Source: Actinomycetes bacterium (GTDB lineage: Bacteria > Actinomycetota > Acidimicrobiia > Acidimicrobiales > SZUA-35). From it: a stretch of DNA of 20,006 bases. The notes under the pieces were generated by a model that saw only the letters and a list, made by a program, of their open reading frames with translations, searched no databases and was not told where the DNA came from. The DNA is taken from the NCBI GenBank assembly GCA_024227975.1, contig JAAETV010000437.1:1-20006 (forward strand), given 5' to 3'. Made by a program: the position numbers and the translations under genes. This document shows positions 7,286 through 14,365 of this stretch, piece by piece. Each line of letters begins with the position of its first letter. The first letter of the stretch is position 1.

Positions 7286-7360
7286 GCAATCTTGCCTGCC
7301 CACCGAGGTTCGCGCCGTAGGGCGGCACCGAGACCCGAAGGAGCGGTAGGTCACAGATGA
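7283..7360 (+). CDS. Candidate leaderless mini-ORF upstream of the cPGS-family gene
   Basis: GTG at 7283 opens 25 codons starting MAILPAHRGSRRR, rich in Arg, Ala, Pro and Gly, and ending in TGA at 7358-7360, which overlaps the ATG of the next gene at 7357. The spacing to the TAGGAT box and the ATGA end copy the layout at 5305-5355. A GAAGGAG at 7337-7343 lies inside the frame, 13 nt before the main ATG, so the main gene could also be started independently. The peptide has no recognised relatives. Confidence 0.4.
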   Translation: MAILPAHRGSRRRAAPRPEGAVGHR

Positions 7361-8694
7361 GTCGACGGGTGGTGATCGCCGGTGCCGGAGGACGCGACTT
7401 CCACGACTTCAACATGGTCTTCCGCAACAACCGATCGGTCGGTGAGGTCGTGGCCTTCACCGCCACCCAGATCCCCGGCATTGACGACCGGCGCTATCCG
7501 GCCGAGCTGGCCGGACCGGGCTACCCCGACGGGATCCCAATCCGTCCCGAACACGAACTGGTCGACATCATCAATGCCGAGCGTGTCGACGAGGTGGTGT
7601 TCTCCTATTCCGATGTTGAACACGTCCACGTCATGCACCTGGCATCACAGGCCCTGGCGGCCGGCAGCGGCTTCCGCCTCCTCCCTCCGCGGCTCACGAT
7701 GTTGGCCAGTCCTCGACCAGTGGTGGCGGTCGTGGCCACCAGAACCGGAGCCGGAAAGTCTCCGACGAGCCGACGGGTGGGTCGCCTACTGCTCGACGCC
7801 GGCCTCCGCGTCGCTCTGATCCGCCACCCGATGCCATACGGTGACCTGTCGGCTATGAGAGTCCAGAGATTCGGCTCTCTGTCCGAGATCGACGCCGCAT
7901 CCCCCTCGGTGGAGGAACGGGAGGAGTACGAGGAACCGGTTCGCCAGGGGATGGTGATATTCGCAGGCGTCGACTACCAGGCGATCATGGAGGCTGCGGC
8001 GGCCGAGGCCGATGTGATCGTGTGGGACGGGGGCAATAACGACACCCCCTTCCTCGAGCCGACGCTCTCGATATGTGTCCTCGACCCCCTCCGCTCCGAG
8101 GATGGACTCAAATACCACCCTGGCGAGGTCAATCTGAGGATGGCCGACGTGTTCTTGGTCAACAAGATCAATGCCGCGACCGACCAAGCAGTCGGTCGTG
8201 TACTGGCAGATGCCCGGAGCGTGAATCCCGAAGCATCGGTGATAAGGGCGGCATCGCCCCTCACCCTTGATCCGGGACCGGAGCTGGTGGGCCGCAGAGT
8301 ACTGGTGATCGAAGATGGGCCGACGGTCACCCATGGTGGGATGCCGCACGGGGCCGGGCTCGAGGCCGCCCGTCACGCCGGTGCTGTCATCGTCGATCCC
8401 CGCCCGTGGGCCGTGGGGTCGATAGCCGAGACCTATGATCGGTACCCCCACTTGGGCCCGGTACTACCGGCCATGGGGTACGGCGACACCCAACTGGCCG
8501 ATCTCGGGCGGACTGCCCGGGCGGTCGAATGTGACGTCGCGGTAACGGGCACCCCCATGGACCTGGCTCGAATCATCGAGCTCGGCCACCCGACCCGTCA
8601 CACCCGCTACACGGTTCAGGAGCTGGGTAGGCCAGACCTGGGGGACGTACTGGCTCCCTGGGTCGAGCAGTGGCTGACTGAAACAAGGGCCTGA
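7357..8694 (+). CDS. Cyclic 2,3-diphosphoglycerate synthetase-family P-loop NTPase
   Basis: A 445-residue protein that I recognise along its whole length as the bacterial relative of archaeal cyclic 2,3-diphosphoglycerate synthetase, often annotated simply as a GTPase. It begins with a Rossmann-like domain (RVVIAGAGGRDFHDFN; FTATQIPGIDDRRYP; SYSDVEHVHVMH). A variant P-loop TRTGAGKS (128-135) follows, then the signature stretches RHPMPYGDL, VEEREEYE, GVDYQAI, WDGGNND (223-229), HPGEVNLRMAD, EDGPTVTHGGMP and VLPAMGYGD. The archaeal enzyme makes the intramolecular phosphoanhydride of 2,3-diphosphoglycerate with ATP in methanogens; the role in bacteria is not settled. The ATG at 7357 overlaps the TGA of a mini-ORF. 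Its nearest neighbours, a CoA-transferase and a NIPSNAP-like protein, give no clear hint of substrate. Confidence 0.82.
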   Translation: MSRRVVIAGAGGRDFHDFNMVFRNNRSVGEVVAFTATQIPGIDDRRYPAELAGPGYPDGIPIRPEHELVDIINAERVDEVVFSYSDVEHVHVMHLASQALAAGSGFRLLPPRLTMLASPRPVVAVVATRTGAGKSPTSRRVGRLLLDAGLRVALIRHPMPYGDLSAMRVQRFGSLSEIDAASPSVEEREEYEEPVRQGMVIFAGVDYQAIMEAAAAEADVIVWDGGNNDTPFLEPTLSICVLDPLRSEDGLKYHPGEVNLRMADVFLVNKINAATDQAVGRVLADARSVNPEASVIRAASPLTLDPGPELVGRRVLVIEDGPTVTHGGMPHGAGLEAARHAGAVIVDPRPWAVGSIAETYDRYPHLGPVLPAMGYGDTQLADLGRTARAVECDVAVTGTPMDLARIIELGHPTRHTRYTVQELGRPDLGDVLAPWVEQWLTETRA

Positions 8695-8875
8695 AGGGGC
8701 TCGCTGGCCCAACGAAACCAGAGTGGTGCCGGCCGGCGACTCCGCCATGAGACTCGAACCGCAGCCGGGCGTGAAGCCGATCGCATCGGATGCCGCCTGG
8801 TCAAGAGATCGCTGACGATCGGGGGCTGGCGTGATTCGATTGATACCGCGCAAGACCCAACACGACTAGGGGCGA

Positions 8876-8895
8876 AGGTCGCTTGGCGGCGACCT
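8876..8895. promoter_or_regulatory. Operator-like dyad AGGTCGC-N6-GCGACCT
   Basis: A perfect 7-bp inverted repeat with a 6-bp spacer (TTGGCG). Its right arm ends on the first T of the TACGAT box, 13 bp before the CoA-transferase start. That placement suits a repressor site that would block promoter access. Two perfect 7-bp arms are longer than expected by chance in this short gap, but no regulator gene is nearby. Confidence 0.45.
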
Positions 8896-8900
8896 ACGAT
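8895..8900 (+). promoter_or_regulatory. Candidate leaderless -10 box TACGAT
   Basis: TACGAT fits the actinobacterial TANNNT -10 pattern and is followed by 8 nt and then the ATG at 8909, so transcription would begin at or just before the start codon. No Shine-Dalgarno sequence is seen upstream of this ATG, which fits leaderless translation. Confidence 0.45.
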
Positions 8901-8908
8901 GCAAGACC

Positions 8909-10054
8909 ATGGCATTGTTGATGAGCGGGGTGCGGGTCCTGGACGTGGGGACGATGACACCGGGCAAGTACTGCACGTTCCTGTTGGCCGACATGGGGGC
9001 ATCGGTGCTCCGGGTCGAGCGTCCAGCTAGCGCTGGGGGTCAGGTCGCGGCCGAGGATCTGTTGCTCAACCGTGGGAAGCAATCCATGACCCTTGATTTG
9101 CGGTCGGAACGAGGCCAGGAGATCCTGGCCCGTTTGCTCGACCAGACCGACGTGGTGATCGAAAGCCATCGGCCGGGAGTCGCTGATCGGATCGGATTGG
9201 GCTGGTCCCAGCTGCACGACAGGTGGCCCAACCTGGTTCTGTGCTCACTATCGGGCTTCGGGCAGAACGGGCCTCGCTCGAGCGCACCGGCTTTCGACCT
9301 GAACCTTCTCGCTTCCAGCGGAATGCTGTCGGCGCTGACCCCGTCCGGCACCCGGCCGACGGCTCCGGCTGCCTGGCTATCCGACGCTGTGTCCGGTCTG
9401 ACCGCGACGCTGGCCATCAGTGCCGCGGTGGGGGCGGTGGGACGCGGCGGCAATGGGGTACATCTCGACATCGCCATGCTCGACTCGATCTTCTCGGCTC
9501 TATCCCTCTCCCATGGGCAGCGGCAGGAGGGTGGACCGGTCGTGACCGATCCTGCTGCGCTCGACCCCTCTCCGATATATGGGATCTATGAGGCGGCCGA
9601 TGGTCGTCATCTGGCGCTGGCCGCGTGGCGACCCACCTCGTGTCGAGCCCTGTTCGAGGAGTTGGGGCGATCGGATCTCGAAGCCAAAGTGTGGGCCGGG
9701 CAACAGCATGCGGCCGAGGTCACCGAGTTCCTCACCCACACGTTCATGACGGCGCCGGCGGCGGAGTGGATCGAGCGACTCGCCCCCCTTGATGTCGAGA
9801 TCACCTTGGTGGCTACACCCGACGAGGCTTTCGAGGACAGCCAGCTTCGAGCCAGGGCAATGGTGGTTGACCAGACCAGCGCCGACGGCAAGACCATCTC
9901 GCAAGCCTCCTCACCGATCCGAATCGATGGTGAGACGAGAAACGAGCCACTGGGCGCGGCCCCGGCCATCGGGGCTGACACCGCTGACGTGCTCGCTTCA
10001 GTCGGGGTCGATCCATCCGTGCTGGCCGAACTGCGGGCCGAGGGTGTTGTGTGA
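8909..10054 (+). CDS. Family III CoA-transferase (CaiB/BaiF-like)
   Basis: A 381-residue protein of the CaiB/BaiF family, the interlocked-dimer enzymes that move CoA between acids or, in the alpha-methylacyl-CoA racemase branch, epimerise acyl-CoAs. The N-terminus LSGVRVLDVG-like (MSGVRVLDVGTMTPGKYC), the ADMGASVLRVE segment, the ESHRPGVADRIGLGW segment (normally ENFRPG) and SLSGFGQNGP are typical. D130 (APAFDLNLLASSG) sits at the place of the catalytic aspartate; the usual GH before it is replaced by AF. The chain is about 380 residues, shorter than formyl-CoA transferases and closer to racemase-like members. ATG at 8909 is used; ATG at 8921 is possible. It ends 15 bp from the convergent methyltransferase gene. 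Confidence 0.87.
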   Translation: MALLMSGVRVLDVGTMTPGKYCTFLLADMGASVLRVERPASAGGQVAAEDLLLNRGKQSMTLDLRSERGQEILARLLDQTDVVIESHRPGVADRIGLGWSQLHDRWPNLVLCSLSGFGQNGPRSSAPAFDLNLLASSGMLSALTPSGTRPTAPAAWLSDAVSGLTATLAISAAVGAVGRGGNGVHLDIAMLDSIFSALSLSHGQRQEGGPVVTDPAALDPSPIYGIYEAADGRHLALAAWRPTSCRALFEELGRSDLEAKVWAGQQHAAEVTEFLTHTFMTAPAAEWIERLAPLDVEITLVATPDEAFEDSQLRARAMVVDQTSADGKTISQASSPIRIDGETRNEPLGAAPAIGADTADVLASVGVDPSVLAELRAEGVV

Positions 10055-10069
10055 TCCTCCCGACCGGAC

Positions 10070-11104
10070 CTAAAGAGGCTTCTGGCCCGTGACCAGGCCG
10101 AGTTGGTGGTCCAGCACCCATGACACGTCGACGTCGATGGCGCCGGCGTGCTCGAAGTAGCGGCGGAACTCATCCCCAGAATTCACCCTCCCGGTGAAGT
10201 GTCCGTGTCGGACACCCTGCAGGTTGAGAAAGGCGGGATCGAGGGGACCTGACTTGTCGTCGTTGAGCATGTAGTCCATCACCAGCAGGGTCCCACCAGG
10301 ATTCAAGGCGTCGACGGCTTTGGTGAGCAGGCCCATGACCTGGTCTGGCATATAGCTCTGTAAGGGGGTGATGAACGAGACGAGGTCACAGCCCGCCGGA
10401 TACTCATCGTTGACGAAGTTCCCCGGCTTGGTGGAGATGCGGTCGCTCAGGTTGTGCCGATCGACGAACTCTCGGGTGATGGTGAGCACGTTCGGAAAAT
10501 CCATGATGACCGACGTGAGTTGTGGATTCCTCTCACAGGCTGCGATGGAATAGCACCCAGACCCGCCACCGAGATCCAGCCAGCGGGTGAACCCGGAGAA
10601 ATCGAACTGCTTGGCCAACCGGTGGGCCAGGGCGATGGAGCCGTTGTAGCCAGCAACCGTGAATCGGCGAGCCTCGTCGGGGTCGCTCATCAGCGCCTGG
10701 TACATCGGGATGGGAACGGGCCGGTCGCTGGGCTGCAAATGGAAGGTGAGGTCCTTCCAGTCGTCGTACTCCGATCGGGGCTGGTAGCGCAGGTAGTCCC
10801 CGAAGTATCGGGGTGTGTCTTTGACGAGGTATCGCTCGACATCGTCGCAGTTCACGATCCGTCCCTCGGTGGTGCGGACCAGATCGAGGGCCGAGCAAAC
10901 AATCAACAACCGATCGGCGGTCTCGGAGTCGATGCCAACGGCGGCCGCTACCTCGTCGGTGGTGTCAGCTCCCTGCGCTATTGCGGTGAAGAGGCCCAGA
11001 TCGATGGCCGCCAGCAGGGCGCCCGTCTTCTTGAACCCGAATGCCATCTCGTTCAGGCGCTCGACCCCCCTCCTCTCGGTGGGTTCCGAACTGCTCGTCA
11101 TCAT
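10070..11104 (-). CDS. SAM-dependent methyltransferase (O-methyltransferase type with winged-helix dimerisation domain)
   Basis: A 344-residue protein. Residues about 15-95 form a winged-helix dimerisation domain (GALLAAIDLGLFTAI; TTDEVAAAVGIDSETADRLL), and the rest is a class I Rossmann methyltransferase with the SAM loop DLGGGSG (177-183), the acidic end of strand two (VIMDFPNV) and the GGTLLVMDYML strand. This is the layout of plant COMT and bacterial polyketide O-methyltransferases. The histidine general base of those enzymes, normally in an LHDW-like motif, is not seen; the aligned stretch reads FITPLQSYMPD. It may therefore use another base or methylate a different atom. Start ATG at 11104 has GGAGG 7 nt upstream; a second ATG follows directly. 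It is divergent from the epimerase-like gene. Confidence 0.83.
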   Translation of the reverse strand: MMTSSSEPTERRGVERLNEMAFGFKKTGALLAAIDLGLFTAIAQGADTTDEVAAAVGIDSETADRLLIVCSALDLVRTTEGRIVNCDDVERYLVKDTPRYFGDYLRYQPRSEYDDWKDLTFHLQPSDRPVPIPMYQALMSDPDEARRFTVAGYNGSIALAHRLAKQFDFSGFTRWLDLGGGSGCYSIAACERNPQLTSVIMDFPNVLTITREFVDRHNLSDRISTKPGNFVNDEYPAGCDLVSFITPLQSYMPDQVMGLLTKAVDALNPGGTLLVMDYMLNDDKSGPLDPAFLNLQGVRHGHFTGRVNSGDEFRRYFEHAGAIDVDVSWVLDHQLGLVTGQKPL

Positions 11105-11148
11105 GACTGAACCTCCTGAGCTGACTACGCTCCAACACTAGGTGTGCG

Positions 11149-11165
11149 GCAACCCTACGGGTTGC
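11149..11165. promoter_or_regulatory. Operator-like palindrome GCAACCC-TAC-GGGTTGC
   Basis: A perfect 7-bp inverted repeat with a 3-bp centre in the divergent region between the methyltransferase (start 11104) and epimerase-like (start about 11237) genes. GGTG (11141-11144) and CACC (11174-11177) add an outer pair of arms. As DNA it could be an operator for both genes; as RNA it would be a stable hairpin in the leader of the rightward gene. Confidence 0.45.
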
Positions 11166-11236
11166 AGACGGAGCACCTCAAGAATCCAGGTGGTCTGGCC
11201 CTCCTCAGGCCGGCCCGAGCGAAGGGAATGTCATAC

Positions 11237-12364
11237 ATGGCGGTGGCATCGGCCAGGGCTCTGATCATCGGTGGTAGCGGTCCTACTGGTCCGCACCTCA
11301 TCAATGGCCTGATCGAGCGGGGCTATGACGTCACGATGATGCACCGTGGTACCCACGACTCACCCCTCATCCCCAGCTCCGTCGAGCGCATCATCGGTGA
11401 CCCCCACTTCCGTGAGACATTGGCCGAAACGCTGGGGGATCGGTCCTTCGACCTGGTGATCGCCACCTACGGACGGATCCGCTACATCGCGGAGGAGATG
11501 GTGGGGCGAACCCCACGGTTCATCGCCATCGGAGGACCGCCCTGCTATCGCGGCATGTTCGCCACCGATGCCCTCGATCCACCAGGCATGATCATCCCCA
11601 CCCCCGAGGACGCGCCCCGAGTCGAGAGCGAGGAGGAGTTCCGCTTCGGCTACCTGATCAGGCTCACCGAGGACGCAGTCTTCGACACTCACAGCCAGGG
11701 GCACTACAACGCCACCATGTTCCGCTATCCCGTGGTCTATGGCACTGGCCAGCTTGGGGCCTCGGTGTGGGCGGTGATGGAACGAGCCCTCGATGGTCGC
11801 CAGCACATCGTGCTCCCCGACGGTGGGATGGCCGTAGTCACCCGTGGCTATGCCCCCAATGTGGCTCATGCCGTGCTCCTCGCCGTTGATCACCCCGACC
11901 GCTCAGCCGGACGCACCTACAACTGTGGCGACGAGCAACAGCTCACGCTCAGCCAGTGGGTGAGCGTCATCTGTGATGCCATGGACCACAGGATGGAGGT
12001 CATTGGGGTGCCGGCCGAAGTGGCCTTCTCGACCCGCGACTTCCTTCCGCTCCAGAGCGCCCCTGTCCACCAACTACTCGACCTCCACGCCATCCGGGCT
12101 GAGCTGGGCTACCGGGATCTGGTGCCAGCGCTCGAGGCCATACCAGAGGTCGTGCAGTGGTACCTGGCAAACCGGCCACCGTCTCGCCGCACCCTTGAGG
12201 AGCGGGCCGCTGGGCTCAACTACGCAGCCGAAGACGAACAGGTTGCCCTCTACCGCCAGTTCCATCGACGGCTGGCCGAGGTCGAGCACGTCACCCATGA
12301 CGTGCATCATCCCTACCCCCACCCCCGCCAGCCGGGGCTGGTCAGAGATCATCGGCGGCGCTGA
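11237..12364 (+). CDS. Atypical SDR / NAD-dependent epimerase-like protein
   Basis: A 375-residue protein from the ATG at 11237, which has GAAGGGA 9 nt upstream; ATG at 11228 and GTG at 11144 are in-frame alternatives. It starts with a Rossmann turn ALIIGGSGPTG (about 9-18), followed by strands YDVTMMHRG and FDLVIATYG, and FRYPVVYGTG, which resembles the RxxxVYGPG strand of extended SDRs. The active-site YxxxK of true epimerases is not clear, so it may be a non-catalytic or atypical member, such as those that bind NAD(P) as sensors. The tail after about 320 is charged and likely helical. It may share control with the divergent methyltransferase, and it ends 42 bp from the convergent carboxylase gene. 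Confidence 0.72.
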   Translation: MAVASARALIIGGSGPTGPHLINGLIERGYDVTMMHRGTHDSPLIPSSVERIIGDPHFRETLAETLGDRSFDLVIATYGRIRYIAEEMVGRTPRFIAIGGPPCYRGMFATDALDPPGMIIPTPEDAPRVESEEEFRFGYLIRLTEDAVFDTHSQGHYNATMFRYPVVYGTGQLGASVWAVMERALDGRQHIVLPDGGMAVVTRGYAPNVAHAVLLAVDHPDRSAGRTYNCGDEQQLTLSQWVSVICDAMDHRMEVIGVPAEVAFSTRDFLPLQSAPVHQLLDLHAIRAELGYRDLVPALEAIPEVVQWYLANRPPSRRTLEERAAGLNYAAEDEQVALYRQFHRRLAEVEHVTHDVHHPYPHPRQPGLVRDHRRR

Positions 12365-12390
12365 GTAGGTGAAGGAGCGCCATTCGGCGC
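12357..12390. other. Overlapping small hairpins between convergent genes
   Basis: GGCGCT (12357-12362) can pair with AGCGCC (12376-12381), or GCGCC (12377-12381) with GGCGC (12386-12390) around a 4-nt loop. They sit between the ends of two convergent genes (12364 and 12407), so they could help end transcription, but no T-run follows on either strand. Confidence 0.3.
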
Positions 12391-12406
12391 CGAGCCAACG
12401 TTCGAT

Positions 12407-14365
12407 CTAGTTGGTATCGCCGTCGTCGGATTCTTCTGATTCGACCACCAGGAGCAGGACGTCCTTCTCGACCTGTTCGCCGACGGCGACGCGGATTTCG
12501 CTCACGACACCGGCCTCAGTGGTTCGAAGGTGGTTCTCCATCTTCATTGCTTCCAGTACGACCACGACCTGGCCCGGTTCGACGGTGTCACCGATGGCCA
12601 CGCTGATCTCGATGACCTTGCCCGGCATCGGGGCTGCCACCGCCCCGCCCGGTAGCTCGAGCTCAGGCACCGAGAACCGCGGTGTCAGCTCGAAGCTCAC
12701 GGCCCCACTCGGGCCGGTCAGGTGGAGGCGGTCACCGGCCCATGTCGCTCCCAAGGTCCGCCGACGACCATCGATCTCGACGTCGATGCGATCGTTCGAC
12801 CAGGAATGGATGCGGGCCTCACCCTGGTCGCCGTCAGGCCCGAGCACGAACACACCATCGCGGCGGGACCGGTAGTGGACGACGAAGGCCCGTCCATCGA
12901 GAGCTAGCTCGAGTCGTTCGGCCGGAAGTCGACCGATCCTGAATCCACTCGGCATCATGGCCAGCATGTCGGTCTCGTCGCGGTTGACCGCCTGCACGAA
13001 CATCGCCCCCCCAACGGCGAGGCGGAACAATTCGTCATCGCCGGGCTGGCGTTTGCCGGCGGGCTTGACCCGCTCGATGAAGTCCGTCGTGGTCTCGCCG
13101 GCGAGGAACTCAAGACTCCGCAGCACGGTCGCGAGGAAGTCACGGTTGGTCACAACGCCGCCGATGTGGAGGCGCTCCAGGGCCAAGGCGAGCGCACTCG
13201 CCGCCTCGGGCCGGGTCGGACCACTGGCGATGACCTTGGCGATCATCGGATCGAACTCGATTCCGATGGTCGATCCGGCTCGGACCCCGGTGTCCCAGCG
13301 GACGCTTGGCTCAGGGGCTGGTGCGAATGCCTCCAGGGTGCCGGTTGCCGGCAGGAAGTCATTGGAAGGGTCCTCGGCGTAGAGCCGAGCCTCGATCGCG
13401 TGGCCGGTGAGGTTCAGGTCATCCTGGGTGTAGCCGAGCGGTTCGCCCATGGCCACTCGAATTTGCTCCCGAACGAGATCGATCCCCGTCACCGCTTCGG
13501 TTACCGGGTGCTCTACCTGTAGTCGTGTATTCACCTCGAGGAAATAGAAATCACGCTGCTCATCGTCGACCAGGAACTCCACTGTCCCCGCCGATTGGTA
13601 GCCGATAGCCGCGGCCAGACGTAGGGCAGCGGCGCCCATGTCGGCCCGCAGGTTCTCGTCGATGAACGGTGACGGCGATTCCTCGATGACCTTCTGGTGG
13701 CGTCGCTGGATACTGCACTCCCGCTCACCGAGGTGGACGAGGCCACCGTGACCATCCCCGAGGATCTGGATCTCGATGTGGCGGCTACGAGCCAGGTAGC
13801 GCTCAGCGAAGATGCGATCGTCACCGAACCCGCTGAGGGCCTCTCGTTTGGCCGCCGGGATGGCCCCCTCCAGCTCCTCGGGCGACTCCACCAGGCGCAT
13901 GCCCTTTCCCCCACCGCCCGCTGCGGCCTTGATCAGGATCGGGAACCCGAGGCCGGCGAACTCATCAGGATCGGCGGTCGACGGAAGGACAGGGACGTTG
14001 GCCTCGATGGCAAGCCGTTTGGCTGCGATCTTGTCGCCCATGGCCCCTATGGCTTCGGCCGACGGGCCGATCCAGGTGATTCCGGCCGTCTCGACGGCGT
14101 TGGCGAACTCGGCGTTTTCGGCCAGGAATCCGTAGCCGGGATGAATGGCTCCGGCCCCGGTGGCCCCAGCAGCGCCAATGATGGCATCGCCGTTGAGGTA
14201 GCTGTCGATGCGGACTGCCTCATCGGCTTCCTCCACATACATGGCCGATGTGTCGGCATCCACGAACACGGCCACGGTTCGCAGGCCCATGAGTCGAGCG
14301 GAACGGAACACTCGTCTGGTGATCTCGCCCCGATTGGCAACCAGGATAGTGTGGAAGCGGTTCAT
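12407..14365 (-). CDS. Acyl-CoA carboxylase alpha subunit (biotin carboxylase + biotin carrier)
   Basis: A 652-residue fusion. The biotin carboxylase part starts ILVANRGEIT, shows IHPGYGFLAEN, the ATP-grasp glycine loop GGGGKGM (150-156), HLGERECSIQRRHQKVIEE, and the catalytic block EVNTRLQVEHPVTE with E277, N279, R281 and E285. A linker of about 130 residues leads to the biotinyl domain, with the carboxylated-biotin lysine K608 in EAMKMENHL. It carboxylates biotin with ATP and bicarbonate for the beta subunit. Start ATG 14365 overlaps the beta-subunit stop (ATGA); the open frame further upstream lies within the beta gene. The size fits the alpha chains of acetyl-, propionyl- or methylcrotonyl-CoA carboxylases, which cannot be told apart from this chain alone. 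Confidence 0.95.
   Translation of the reverse strand: MNRFHTILVANRGEITRRVFRSARLMGLRTVAVFVDADTSAMYVEEADEAVRIDSYLNGDAIIGAAGATGAGAIHPGYGFLAENAEFANAVETAGITWIGPSAEAIGAMGDKIAAKRLAIEANVPVLPSTADPDEFAGLGFPILIKAAAGGGGKGMRLVESPEELEGAIPAAKREALSGFGDDRIFAERYLARSRHIEIQILGDGHGGLVHLGERECSIQRRHQKVIEESPSPFIDENLRADMGAAALRLAAAIGYQSAGTVEFLVDDEQRDFYFLEVNTRLQVEHPVTEAVTGIDLVREQIRVAMGEPLGYTQDDLNLTGHAIEARLYAEDPSNDFLPATGTLEAFAPAPEPSVRWDTGVRAGSTIGIEFDPMIAKVIASGPTRPEAASALALALERLHIGGVVTNRDFLATVLRSLEFLAGETTTDFIERVKPAGKRQPGDDELFRLAVGGAMFVQAVNRDETDMLAMMPSGFRIGRLPAERLELALDGRAFVVHYRSRRDGVFVLGPDGDQGEARIHSWSNDRIDVEIDGRRRTLGATWAGDRLHLTGPSGAVSFELTPRFSVPELELPGGAVAAPMPGKVIEISVAIGDTVEPGQVVVVLEAMKMENHLRTTEAGVVSEIRVAVGEQVEKDVLLLVVESEESDDGDTN

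Noticed and set aside
8740..8770. A second tRNA-like segment (GGTTCGAGTCTC on the minus strand) between the cPGS-family and CoA-transferase genes
   Set aside because: T-stem positions mismatch at three of five pairs and there is no matching 5' half; the 214-bp gap otherwise shows only the dyad and promoter.
10055..10069. Terminator between the convergent CoA-transferase and methyltransferase genes
   Set aside because: The gap is only 15 bp and has no hairpin or T-run.
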